From Clostridiaceae bacterium (GTDB taxonomy: Bacteria > Bacillota > Clostridia > Lachnospirales > Lachnospiraceae), in NCBI GenBank assembly GCA_902362865.1, contig CABIYE010000035.1, forward strand, positions 1 to 29,590: DNA of 29,590 nucleotides. Reading direction: 5' to 3'. Made by a program: the position numbers and the translations under genes. A model generated the notes under the pieces. The model had not been told where the DNA came from, searched no databases, and saw only the letters and a program-made list of their open reading frames with translations. Positions 1 through 7,865 of this stretch are shown in pieces. Numbering within the stretch: position 1 is the stretch's first letter; each line of letters begins with the position of its first letter.

Positions 1-95
1 AGGATGTTTAGAATTATCCTTCTGTCTAATCAAAAAAGAATAAGTCTGCAAGCTGTTTTCTTGCTTACAAACTTATTATACGAGGAGTAAGGAGT
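1..95 (+). other. leader or intercistronic region before the first kinase
   Basis: This short stretch precedes the first gene. It contains a ribosome site GAGGAG at about 82-87, eight bases before the ATG at 96. An imperfect hairpin is built around GCAAG/CTTGC at about 48-65. There is an AT-rich TATTAT at 74-79, but no convincing -35 partner. It could be an intercistronic gap of an operon that starts outside the window. Confidence 0.4.
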
Positions 96-1031
96 ATGAT
101 TATCACGGTTTCCATGAATCCGGCCATCGACAAGACGGTAGAAATTGAGGCTTTGCAGCCGGGAGGGCTGAATCGGATTCAGAAAGTGGAGTATGACGCA
201 GGCGGCAAAGGAATTAACGTCTCCAAAACCATATGCGAGCTGGGAGGCGAGAGTATTGCCACCGGATTTTTGGGAGGAAATGCAGGAAAAACTATTGAGA
301 ATGTACTGAATGAGAAAAAAATCCGGAATGATTTTATCTGGGTGGAAGGAGAGACCCGGACAAATACCAAAGTATTTGAGAAAAGCGGAGCAGTGACAGA
401 ATTAAATGAGCCGGGACCGGTCATTACGGAAGGACAGATACAGGAACTGCTGGAGAAACTGAAAGGGTATGCCGGTGAAAATGTATTGTTTATTCTGGCA
501 GGGAGCATTCCGGCAGGTGTGGATAAGCATATCTATGAGAAAATTATTCGTATGGTTCACGAAAAAGGAGCGAAAGTTCTGCTGGACGCAGATGGAGAAT
601 TATTCCGCAATTCTCTGGCAGCCGGACCGGATATTATTAAGCCGAACCGAGTGGAGTTGGAGGAGTACGCAGGGATTGATTACAGGGCTTCGGATGAAGA
701 ACTTCTGGGTCTGGCACGGGAGCTGAGGAACAAAGGGATAGAGACGGTGGCAGTATCCATGGGTAAGAGCGGAGCTATGCTGGTAATGCCAAACGGCGAG
801 GTGAGATGCCCGGCATTGTCTGTGAAAGCCCACTCTACTGTGGGAGCAGGAGATGCTATGGTGGCGGCGCTGGCGTATTCCTGGGATAACAGGCTGAGTG
901 GAGAGGAGACTATCCGGCTGTGTATGGCGACCTCCGCAGGGGCAGTGACGACCGTAGGAACGAAACCGCCGACAAAGGAACTGATAGAGGAATTAAAGAA
1001 ACAGGTAATGATTGAAAAGATAGGAGCGTAA
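96..1031 (+). CDS. 1-phosphofructokinase-type PfkB sugar-phosphate kinase
   Basis: This kinase of the PfkB/ribokinase family (311 aa) should phosphorylate a ketose phosphate from a PTS, most likely fructose 1-phosphate to fructose 1,6-bisphosphate, in the cytoplasm. Visible family marks are the N-terminal TVSMNPAIDKTV, the glycine-rich DAGGKGINVSKT (34-45) and the C-terminal ATP/anion-hole motif GAGDAMVAA (250-258), where D253 is the expected catalytic base. Length is normal for FruK/LacC. The start follows a GAGGAG ribosome site. It lies 5 bases before the SorE-like gene and belongs to an operon with HPr and Enzyme I. A second fruK lies at 12825, so the two may differ in substrate. Tagatose-6-phosphate kinase (LacC) is the main alternative, because the substrate cannot be told from motifs alone. 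Confidence 0.85.
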   Translation: MIITVSMNPAIDKTVEIEALQPGGLNRIQKVEYDAGGKGINVSKTICELGGESIATGFLGGNAGKTIENVLNEKKIRNDFIWVEGETRTNTKVFEKSGAVTELNEPGPVITEGQIQELLEKLKGYAGENVLFILAGSIPAGVDKHIYEKIIRMVHEKGAKVLLDADGELFRNSLAAGPDIIKPNRVELEEYAGIDYRASDEELLGLARELRNKGIETVAVSMGKSGAMLVMPNGEVRCPALSVKAHSTVGAGDAMVAALAYSWDNRLSGEETIRLCMATSAGAVTTVGTKPPTKELIEELKKQVMIEKIGA

Positions 1032-1036
1032 ATAGA

Positions 1037-2302
1037 ATGAAAACAAAAGCAGTCAGAATGTATGGAACCAGAGATTTAAGATTAGAAGAATTTGAATTGC
1101 CGGAAATCAAGGACGACGAGATTCTGGTAAAGGTTATGAGTGACAGTATCTGTATGTCTACTTATAAGCTTGCGGAGCAGGGGAAAAAGCACAAAAGAGC
1201 GCCACAGAACATTGACACAAATCCGGTTATCATCGGACATGAGTTTGCCGGAGTAATCGTCGAGGTGGGTGAGAAGTGGAAGGATCAGTTTAAACCCGGC
1301 ATGAAATTTGCGCAGCAACCAGCGCTGAATTATAAAGGAAGCCTTGCATCTCCGGGGTATTCTTATGAATATTTCGGCGGTGCGTGCACCTACTGTGTCA
1401 TTCCCCATGAGGTAATGGAGCTGGGATGCCTGATGCCGTATGAAGGAGACAGCTTCTTTGAAGCATCTCTTGGCGAACCTATGAGCTGCATCATCGGAGG
1501 ATACCATGGAAATTATCACACCAACAAGAGAAATCACGATCTTGCGGGAGGAACGAAAGAGGGTGGAGATATTATCATCCTTGGAGGATGTGGGCCGATG
1601 GGGCTTGGAGCTATCAGCTATGGTATTCAGTTTGAGAATAAGCCGAAACGTATCGTGGTAACAGATATTGATGACGCTAAACTTGCCCGTGCCAGTGAGG
1701 TAATTCCTCCCGAAAAGGCGGCAGAAAACGGCGTAGAGCTTCTCTATGTGAATACGGCGAAGATGGAAGATCCGATAAAGGAACTTCGCGACATTACAGG
1801 CGGTAAGGGATATGATGATGTATTTGTATATATTCCTAACCGTAAGGTTGCAGAAATGGGAGATCAGCTTCTGGCCTTTGACGGATGCATGAACTTCTTT
1901 GCGGGTCCTACAGACAATCAATTCAAGGCAGAGATCAATCTGTATAATGTGCATTATATCAGTGCCCATATCCTGGGGACTACCGGAGGTAATAATGACG
2001 ATTTGATTGAAGCAAATGAGCTGGCCGCCAAGGGAAAGATTGAGCCTGCGGTTATGGTAACGCATGTGGGAGGTATTGACAGTATTGCCCAGGCAACACT
2101 GAATCTCCCGAATATTCCGGGCGGTAAGAAGCTTACTTACACCCAGTTTGATATGCCGTTGACTGCAATTGAAGATTTCGGAAAGCTGGGAGAAACAGAT
2201 CCGTTATTTAAGAAACTGGATGATGTCTGCAAGAAAAACAGAGGATTGTGGAATGCAGAAGCAGAGAAGATATTATTTGAACATTTTGGTGTAGAAGTAT
2301 AG
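1037..2302 (+). CDS. SorE-like zinc-type L-sorbose-1-phosphate reductase
   Basis: This is a medium-chain dehydrogenase (421 aa) of the SorE type. Known SorE enzymes reduce L-sorbose 1-phosphate to glucitol 6-phosphate with NAD(P)H. As I recall it, the Klebsiella SorE sequence resembles this protein over its full length: the N-terminal YGTRDLRLEEFELPEI, the GHEFAGVIVEVG segment carrying the zinc-side His-Glu, the Rossmann motif GGCGPMGLGAISYG, and CMNFFAGPTDNQF. The gene starts 5 bases after the kinase stop and ends 10 bases before HPr, so it is co-transcribed. The context says the substrate arrives as a PTS-made ketose or polyol 1-phosphate. The exact substrate is inferred from family resemblance; related polyol-phosphate dehydrogenases such as galactitol-1-phosphate dehydrogenase cannot be excluded. 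Confidence 0.75.
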   Translation: MKTKAVRMYGTRDLRLEEFELPEIKDDEILVKVMSDSICMSTYKLAEQGKKHKRAPQNIDTNPVIIGHEFAGVIVEVGEKWKDQFKPGMKFAQQPALNYKGSLASPGYSYEYFGGACTYCVIPHEVMELGCLMPYEGDSFFEASLGEPMSCIIGGYHGNYHTNKRNHDLAGGTKEGGDIIILGGCGPMGLGAISYGIQFENKPKRIVVTDIDDAKLARASEVIPPEKAAENGVELLYVNTAKMEDPIKELRDITGGKGYDDVFVYIPNRKVAEMGDQLLAFDGCMNFFAGPTDNQFKAEINLYNVHYISAHILGTTGGNNDDLIEANELAAKGKIEPAVMVTHVGGIDSIAQATLNLPNIPGGKKLTYTQFDMPLTAIEDFGKLGETDPLFKKLDDVCKKNRGLWNAEAEKILFEHFGVEV

Positions 2303-2312
2303 GAGGGGAATT

Positions 2313-2576
2313 ATGGTATCACAGAAAATAACGATTAAAAACCCATCAGGTCTTCACGCAAGACCGGCGTCAATCCTGGCACAGGCAGCAGGAAAATGCA
2401 GTTCTAATGTAATCATCGTGTATGGAGAAAAAAGAATCCAGGTAAAAAGTATCCTGAATATTATGGCAGCAGCTATCAAATGTGGAACGGAAGTGGAGCT
2501 TCAATGTACCGGGGAGACAGAAGAAGAAGATTTAAAGACACTGGTTACTTTGATTGAAAGTGGATTGGGTGAGTAA
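2313..2576 (+). CDS. HPr phosphocarrier (Ser46 present)
   Basis: HPr passes phosphate from Enzyme I to sugar-specific EIIA domains in the cytoplasm. The 87 aa are the usual length. The active-site segment GLHARPAS places the phosphorylated His at 15 and the conserved Arg at 17. The regulatory segment VKSILNIM puts Ser at 46, the site used by HPr kinase/phosphorylase in Firmicutes, so this copy can in principle serve catabolite repression. A strong AGGAGGGG site precedes the ATG. The stop is two bases before the Enzyme I start, indicating tight co-expression. It is clearly different from the second HPr at 15704. Confidence 0.93.
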   Translation: MVSQKITIKNPSGLHARPASILAQAAGKCSSNVIIVYGEKRIQVKSILNIMAAAIKCGTEVELQCTGETEEEDLKTLVTLIESGLGE

Positions 2577-2578
2577 GT

Positions 2579-4180
2579 ATGGAACGGATAGATGTTGAGA
2601 AAACGGCGTCAAGAGGAATTGCCGCTGCCGTGGCATATAAGTATTTGGAACCGGATTGGACACCAGATATGACTCTGCTTGCCGAGGAAGAGGTTGAAGC
2701 AGAGCAGCAAAGATTTGCGGCGGTAAAAGGGGCTGTGCTGCAGGAGCTTGGAGAGCTTGCTGCGGAAAACGAGATTTTTGCGGCTCATCTTGAAATTGCG
2801 GATGATTTTATGCTGCAGGAAGGTATTACTTCTAAAATCCGTGATGAAAAGAAGAATGCGCAGCTTGCTGTTCACGAAGTAGTGGAGGAATTTGCGGCAG
2901 TTTTCGCAGCAATGGACGATGCTTATATGAAGGAGAGAGGCGCGGATATCAAAGATGTAGGTAAGCGGTTTCTTGCAGGGTTAAAAGGGATAAAGCGCCC
3001 GGATCTGGGAAGCCTTTCTTCTGAGGTTATCGTAGTGGCAAAGGATTTGTATCCGTCAGATACAGTGAAGCTTTCCCCAGAATTGGTTAAGGGAATTATT
3101 ACAGAAGAAGGCGGCGTTACGAGCCATGTATCTATCATTGCCAAGAGTATGAATATTCCTACGCTGGTAGGAGTTAAGGGAATCCTTGATAAAGTAGAGG
3201 ATGGGATGATGGTCTGCATGGATGCAGAAAAAGGAATCATTGTGACAGACCCGGATGCGTCCGTGTTGTCTGAGTATCAGGAGAAGAAGAAGGCATATGA
3301 AGAGCAAAGACGTCATCTTGAGAGCCTGAGAAATGTCCCGGCGGTGACAAAAGACGGTAAACGGATCTCGCTGTGTGCTAATGTAGGCAATGTGGAAGAT
3401 ATTCGGAAGGCGCTCCCCATGAATATTGATGGAGTGGGGCTTTTCAGAAGCGAGTTCCTTTATATGGAAAATACGCATTTTCCTACAGAAGAAGAACAAT
3501 TTGAAGTATATAAAGAAGCGGCGATGCTCTGCCCGCAGGAACTTACCATCCGCACGCTGGATATCGGCGGCGATAAGGATTTGTCTTACTTTGATTTTGA
3601 AAAAGAAGAAAACCCATTCCTTGGCTGGAGGGCAATCCGTATTTCCTTGGATATGAAGGAAATGTTTAAAGAACAGCTCCGTGCCATTCTGCGGGCAAGT
3701 GCATTTGGGCATGTGAGGATTATGTTTCCTATGATTATTTCACTGGAAGAATTAAGGGAAGCGAAAGCGCTGGTGGAAGAATGCAAAAAAGAGCTGTCTG
3801 CCGAGGGAAAGGTATACGATGAGAAGATTGAGCTTGGGATGATGATGGAGACTCCGGCAAGCGTCCTGCTTGCAGAAACATTTGCGAAGGAAGCGGATTT
3901 CTTCAGCATTGGGACAAATGATCTGACACAATACCTGCTGGCGGTGGATCGCGGCAATAAGAAGATTGCCGACCGTTATGATTATTTTCATCCCGCGGTG
4001 GTGAGCGCTATTGGGCAGATTATCCGTGCGGGGCATAAGGAAGGGATTAAAGTCGGGATGTGCGGTGAGATGGCGGGAGACAAACGTGCCGTGCCCATTC
4101 TCCTGGAGCTTGGTTTGGATGAATTCAGTATGTCTGCCGGAAGTATTGATTATGTGAGAGAACAGATTATAAATATGTAA
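2579..4180 (+). CDS. ptsI: PTS Enzyme I (phosphoenolpyruvate-protein phosphotransferase), copy 1
   Basis: Enzyme I takes phosphate from phosphoenolpyruvate and passes it to HPr. At 533 aa it is somewhat shorter than the common ~570 aa. The N-terminal HPr-binding region and phosphohistidine domain contain EEGGVTSHVSIIAKS with the active His at 183. The C-terminal PEP-binding barrel shows GLFRSEFLYM, TIRTLDIGGDKD, the metal/PEP signature FFSIGTNDLTQYLLAVDR and the Cys motif GMCGEMAGD. It directly follows HPr with a two-base gap, using a weak GGGTGAG site, which hints at translational coupling. A rho-independent terminator follows at once. It is the first of two Enzyme I genes in the window. Confidence 0.93.
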   Translation: MERIDVEKTASRGIAAAVAYKYLEPDWTPDMTLLAEEEVEAEQQRFAAVKGAVLQELGELAAENEIFAAHLEIADDFMLQEGITSKIRDEKKNAQLAVHEVVEEFAAVFAAMDDAYMKERGADIKDVGKRFLAGLKGIKRPDLGSLSSEVIVVAKDLYPSDTVKLSPELVKGIITEEGGVTSHVSIIAKSMNIPTLVGVKGILDKVEDGMMVCMDAEKGIIVTDPDASVLSEYQEKKKAYEEQRRHLESLRNVPAVTKDGKRISLCANVGNVEDIRKALPMNIDGVGLFRSEFLYMENTHFPTEEEQFEVYKEAAMLCPQELTIRTLDIGGDKDLSYFDFEKEENPFLGWRAIRISLDMKEMFKEQLRAILRASAFGHVRIMFPMIISLEELREAKALVEECKKELSAEGKVYDEKIELGMMMETPASVLLAETFAKEADFFSIGTNDLTQYLLAVDRGNKKIADRYDYFHPAVVSAIGQIIRAGHKEGIKVGMCGEMAGDKRAVPILLELGLDEFSMSAGSIDYVREQIINM

Positions 4181-4188
4181 AGAAAAAA

Positions 4189-4222
4189 GGGGAAGCGCGC
4201 GATGGCGCGCTTCCCCCTTTTC
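4189..4222 (+). terminator. rho-independent terminator of the first PTS operon
   Basis: A 12-bp GC-rich stem (GGGGAAGCGCGC / GCGCGCTTCCCC) with a GATG loop lies 8 bases after the Enzyme I stop, and a run of T follows. It separates the PTS operon from the hydrogenase genes. Confidence 0.9.
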
Positions 4223-4275
4223 TATTTCTGTGATAAAATAAGAAGAGATAAAAAAGAAGCAAAGGAGGCGGCGAA

Positions 4276-5988
4276 GTGAAAGTAATTGATTTTAAAGATG
4301 CAAGATGCAGGCATTGTTATAAATGTGTGCGCAATTGCGAAGTGAAAGCAATTCTGGTTCGGAATGAACAGGCACATATTATGGAAGATAACTGTATTCA
4401 CTGTGGGCATTGTCTGGAGGTCTGTCCCCAGAATGCGAAAACATTTGCCAGTGATATGGAACGGGTTAAGGGCTATCTGGGGCAGGGAAAGAGAGTGATT
4501 ATCTCGATCGCCCCGTCTTATCTGGGAGTTCTGGAATATGAGAAGCCGGGACAGGTGGTGTCTGCTCTTAAGAAGCTGGGATTCTATGAAGTAAGGGAAA
4601 CGGCAGAAGGGGCGGCGCTGGTTACCAGAGAATACCGGAAGCTTCTGGCAGAAGGCAGGATGAAGAATATTATTACTACCTGCTGTCCAAGCGTCAACGA
4701 TTTGGTTGAGAAGTATTATCCTTCGCTGACTCCTTTGTTGGCTCCGGTGGTGTCTCCTATGGTTGCCCATGGACGTCTGATTAAGAGTATCTATGGTGAG
4801 GACGTGAAAGTGGTTTTTCTTGGGCCGTGCATTGCGAAGAAAGAAGAAGCCATCGGTGACAAGCGGGTGCGGGGAGCTATCGATGCAATTCTAACCTTTG
4901 AGGAGATTGTAAAATGGTGGAAGGAAGAAGGAATCGACCTCTGCCGGTGTGAGGAGGAACCCATGGGGAATCCCAGCCCGAAGGTGAACCAGCTCTATCC
5001 GGTCAGCGGCGGCGTGATTACATCGGTTCTGGCAGCGGTGCCCGAGGAGAATTACTATAAAGTACATATTGATGGACTGAAAGCCTGCATGGAGTTATTT
5101 GAGGAGCTGGAAAAAGGTGAGATTGAGCACTGCTTTTTTGAGGTAAATGTGTGTGAGGGCGGATGTATTAAGGGTCCTGCGTCTGATAAATGGCAGCAGT
5201 CCTTGATAAAGGCAAAAAAGGGGATTGAAGAGCAGGTAAAACATCGGGAGGAAGCAGATGAGATTGTACAAAACGGTGTAGAGATGTATAAAGAATTTAC
5301 AGACCGCCATGTAAGAGAGCAGGAACCGACGAAGGAGCAGATGGAAGAAGTGCTTCACGCCATGGGAAAGTATACGGCGGCGGATGAACTGAACTGCGGC
5401 GCCTGCGGCTATCCTACCTGCCGTGCGAAGGCAACGGCTATTTTCCAGAATAAGGCGGAGGTCAGCATGTGCCTTCCCTATGCGCTGGCGCAGGCAGAAT
5501 CCATGTCGAACATCGTGATGGATGTTACGCCCAGCATGATTTTGATTGTGGATAAGGAGATGCGAATCCGGGAATGCAATAAAAAGGCACAGGAAATGCT
5601 GGGGGTTTCCAGGGAAGAAGCTCTGGAGCGGTATATATTTGAGTTTGTGGAAGAGAAGGATATTGCGGATGTCCTGGACAAAAAAGAGCCGATTATTCAT
5701 AGAAAATTAAAGCTGGAAAGTATGAACCTTACCGTAGTAGAGTCTATTATTTACATTGAAAATCTGGAATCTGCCCTGGTAACTTACCAGGATATTACCA
5801 AGGAAGAGAAGGCAAAAGAGCAGCGGCTGAATCTGAAGATGGAGACGGTGGACATGGCGCAGAAGGTTATTGATAAGCAGATGATGATTGCGCAGGAGAT
5901 TGCAGGGCTTTTGGGAGAGACGACTGCAGAGACGAAGGTAACGCTGACAAAGCTTAGGAACTCTATGCTTACTGCGGAGGAAGATTAG
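4276..5988 (+). CDS. sensory [FeFe]-hydrogenase-like protein with FeS and PAS domains
   Basis: This 570-aa soluble protein combines a hydrogenase core with signalling domains. Residues 11-50 form two [4Fe-4S] ferredoxin motifs (Cys 11,14,17,21 and 40,43,46,50). Residues ~70-310 are the H-cluster domain: ITTCCPSV (Cys136/137), LGPCIAKKEE (Cys185) and VNVCEGGCIKG (Cys293/297) supply the expected cluster ligands, though the flanking residues differ from catalytic enzymes (TSCCPxW, MPC). Residues ~371-400 hold a further four-Cys FeS motif (NCGACGYPTC plus a later Cys). A PAS domain spans ~408-510, followed by a helical tail. The start is GTG, seven bases after AAAGGAGG. The phosphatase gene follows after one base. 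This matches the phosphatase-linked putative sensory group (C3) of [FeFe] hydrogenases. Sensing of H2 or redox state is inferred; turnover may be slow or absent. Confidence 0.85.
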   Translation: MKVIDFKDARCRHCYKCVRNCEVKAILVRNEQAHIMEDNCIHCGHCLEVCPQNAKTFASDMERVKGYLGQGKRVIISIAPSYLGVLEYEKPGQVVSALKKLGFYEVRETAEGAALVTREYRKLLAEGRMKNIITTCCPSVNDLVEKYYPSLTPLLAPVVSPMVAHGRLIKSIYGEDVKVVFLGPCIAKKEEAIGDKRVRGAIDAILTFEEIVKWWKEEGIDLCRCEEEPMGNPSPKVNQLYPVSGGVITSVLAAVPEENYYKVHIDGLKACMELFEELEKGEIEHCFFEVNVCEGGCIKGPASDKWQQSLIKAKKGIEEQVKHREEADEIVQNGVEMYKEFTDRHVREQEPTKEQMEEVLHAMGKYTAADELNCGACGYPTCRAKATAIFQNKAEVSMCLPYALAQAESMSNIVMDVTPSMILIVDKEMRIRECNKKAQEMLGVSREEALERYIFEFVEEKDIADVLDKKEPIIHRKLKLESMNLTVVESIIYIENLESALVTYQDITKEEKAKEQRLNLKMETVDMAQKVIDKQMMIAQEIAGLLGETTAETKVTLTKLRNSMLTAEED

Positions 5989-5989
5989 T

Positions 5990-7162
5990 ATGAGTGTGAG
6001 TGTGGATATTTCATGGAAAAGCCTGAATAAGCACGGGGAAGAGCTGTGCGGGGATAAAGTGGAAGTGTTAAAAACCGACGATTCTGATATTGTGATTCTG
6101 GCAGACGGAATGGGGAGTGGCGTGAAGGCAAACATTCTGGCAACCCTGACCTCTAAGATTCTGGGAACCATGTTTTTGGAGGGGGCGGACATCGTGTCCT
6201 GCGTGGAGACGGTGGCAAGGACACTTCCTGTCTGCAAAGAACGGGAGGTAGCTTATGCTACGTTCAGTATCTTGCAGATTTTTCACAATGGAGATGCTTA
6301 TCTGGTAGAGTATGATAATCCGGAATGTGTATTTGTGCGGAACAGAAAGCTGGTAAGGTATCCTTATGAAGAACGGATGATTGAGGGAAAGAAAATCAGA
6401 GAATACAGATTCCGGGTGGAACTAAATGACTGTTTTGTGCTGATGAGCGATGGCGTAATCTATGCAGGTGTCGGTGAGCTTCTGAACTTTGGCTGGCAGT
6501 GGGAGGATATGGCGGCATATACGCTGAAATGTACGAAGGAGACTTTGTCGGCGTCCAGGCTTACGGCGATGCTGAGTCAGGCGTGTTATGAATTGTACGG
6601 TGAGAAACCAGGGGACGATACGACGATTGCAGTTGCCCGAGTGATCCCGCGCAGAGTGGTGAATATCTTTACCGGACCGCCGTTACAAAAAGCGGATGAC
6701 GAAAGGGTGATACAAGATCTGATGAAGCAGGAGGGGAAGAAGGTAGTCTGCGGAGGTACCAGTGCCAATATAGCGGCCCGCGTGCTGAAGAAGGACATCG
6801 TTACTTCTATTGATTATGCAGACCCCAGTGTGCCGCCGATGGCAACGATTGAAGGGCTGGATTTGGTGACGGAGGGAGTATTGACTCTCGGAAAGGCTCT
6901 TGGCCTTCTGAAGCGTTATGAGAGAGATGAATTTGACGAGGCATTTTTTGATGAGTTGGATGCCGGGAATGGAGCGTCTAAGTTGGCGAGGCTTCTCATT
7001 GAAGAATGCACGGATCTGAATCTGTTCGTGGGAAAAGCCATGAATACAGCCCATGAGAATCCGGATCTCCCTTTCGACCTGAGTATCCGGATGAATCTTG
7101 TAGAGCAATTAAAGGAATGCGCACAGAATCTGGGGAAGAAAGTAAACGTCAGATACTATTAG
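5990..7162 (+). CDS. SpoIIE/PP2C-family serine phosphatase linked to the sensory hydrogenase
   Basis: The N-terminal ~215 residues form a PP2C/SpoIIE-type phosphatase domain. Metal-binding aspartates are visible in ILADGMGSGVKA (D39), LMSDGV (D154) and KPGDDTTIAV (D209/D210). About 170 further residues (from NIFTGPPLQKADD to the end) form a C-terminal domain that I do not recognise; it contains CGGTSANIAARVL. The gene begins one base after the hydrogenase stop, so the two proteins are almost certainly made together. The likely job is to dephosphorylate a protein target, for example an anti-anti-sigma-like partner, in response to the hydrogenase/PAS sensor. No such partner lies next to it in the window. 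The phosphatase call is firm, the signal and target are inferred. Confidence 0.85.
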   Translation: MSVSVDISWKSLNKHGEELCGDKVEVLKTDDSDIVILADGMGSGVKANILATLTSKILGTMFLEGADIVSCVETVARTLPVCKEREVAYATFSILQIFHNGDAYLVEYDNPECVFVRNRKLVRYPYEERMIEGKKIREYRFRVELNDCFVLMSDGVIYAGVGELLNFGWQWEDMAAYTLKCTKETLSASRLTAMLSQACYELYGEKPGDDTTIAVARVIPRRVVNIFTGPPLQKADDERVIQDLMKQEGKKVVCGGTSANIAARVLKKDIVTSIDYADPSVPPMATIEGLDLVTEGVLTLGKALGLLKRYERDEFDEAFFDELDAGNGASKLARLLIEECTDLNLFVGKAMNTAHENPDLPFDLSIRMNLVEQLKECAQNLGKKVNVRYY

Positions 7163-7187
7163 GCTGAAAGAAAAAATAAGTAATAGA

Positions 7188-7220
7188 TTGCATGTGCTAA
7201 AAATGCAACTGGTTGCGCAA
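7188..7220. promoter_or_regulatory. possible operator palindromes before marR
   Basis: The short gap before the MarR gene contains an inverted repeat TTGCAT-N9-ATGCAA (7188-7208), followed by the perfect palindrome TTGCGCAA (7213-7220). MarR proteins usually bind palindromes near their own start, so autoregulation is plausible. No clear promoter hexamers were found. Confidence 0.35.
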
Positions 7221-7234
7221 TTAGAGGTGTAGAA

Positions 7235-7681
7235 ATGTATAGAACAGAAAAAGAAGAATTTATTATAGGAGCGATTTCATTGCTGTCCAATGGTCTTACC
7301 CGTTTTGGCGACGGCGTACTGCCGGAGATTACTTTCAGACAGTGGTTTCTCCTGATGCTGATTTCTCGGATGGATGAGGAAGAGAAGAGTATTAATAGCA
7401 TTGCGGAATATGTGGGAACCACAAGGCAGAATGTAAAGAAAATGCTGACCTCGCTGGAGGCAAAGGGCTATGTTGCTGTCAGCAGATCCAGACAGGATGC
7501 AAGGGCGCTGAAGGTGGAGCTGACACAGAAGGCATATCAGTATCTTGCAGACTATGATGAGCCTCTTGCTAATGAGACGAACCGGTTGTTTCTCTTGTTC
7601 TCAGATGAAGAGATTGAAAGCTTTGTGAGCAGTCTGAAAAAGCTGCGGCAGAGCCTGGAGAATTACGAAGAGGGAGAATAA
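7235..7681 (+). CDS. MarR-family transcriptional regulator
   Basis: This 148-aa cytoplasmic DNA-binding protein has the MarR layout. A helical N-terminus includes FRQWFLLMLISRMDEEEKS. A winged helix-turn-helix at about 45-95 includes IAEYVGTTRQNVKKMLTSLE, then a wing with SRSRQDARALKVELT, and a C-terminal dimer helix follows. The start is chosen at ATG 7235 behind AGAGGTG. It lies 72 bases after the phosphatase gene in the same direction, with possible operator palindromes between, so it may be transcribed separately and control itself. Ligand and targets are unknown; a link to the hydrogenase pair is only positional. Confidence 0.85.
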   Translation: MYRTEKEEFIIGAISLLSNGLTRFGDGVLPEITFRQWFLLMLISRMDEEEKSINSIAEYVGTTRQNVKKMLTSLEAKGYVAVSRSRQDARALKVELTQKAYQYLADYDEPLANETNRLFLLFSDEEIESFVSSLKKLRQSLENYEEGE

Positions 7682-7684
7682 AAA

Positions 7685-7820
7685 AGATTGCGCCTTGTGC
7701 GCAATCGCCGCGCGCGAGCGGACTGTAACACAGTAATTTCATTTCCGCGAGCTGCGCATCACTGCACGAAGTGCATTTTATATAACAGGGGATTCCGAAG
7801 GAATTTCCTGTTATATAAAA
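7685..7820. repeat. multi-hairpin intergenic element
   Basis: Between the convergent marR and aroA genes lies a chain of short inverted repeats. They are GATTGCGC/GCGCAATC (7685-7705), CCGC/GCGG (~7708-7721), ACTGT/ACAGT, TGCAC-GAA-GTGCA (~7763-7775), and a long arm pair beginning TTTTATATAACAGG and ending CCTGTTATATAAAA (7776-7820, loop GAA). The first hairpin may end marR transcription. The compact series resembles a dispersed intergenic repeat or a structured RNA more than a simple terminator. Its identity is not established. Confidence 0.5.
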
Positions 7821-7823
7821 AGA

Positions 7824-7856
7824 AGAGAACGCCGGTTTAGACCGGCGTCTCTTTTA
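7824..7856. terminator. bidirectional terminator between marR and aroA
   Basis: An inverted repeat with CGCCGGT-TTAG-ACCGGCG at its core is flanked by AGAG/CTCT and followed by CTTTT. It stands 9 bases from the aroA stop and can end transcription coming from either side. Confidence 0.75.
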
Positions 7857-7865
7857 AACATTTTA

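Noticed and set aside
1..20. AGGAT/ATCCT inverted repeat at the left edge, a possible terminator
   Set aside because: The stem is only five bases with a long loop, and the upstream context is missing.
1082..2065. Long open frame on the minus strand opposite the SorE-like gene
   Set aside because: It lies wholly within a well-supported gene, has no ribosome site, and its protein has no recognisable domain; it is an antisense shadow.
4225..4260. Promoter for the hydrogenase gene from TGTGATAAAAT
   Set aside because: The -35 position falls inside the preceding terminator stem and does not match; the evidence is too weak to list.
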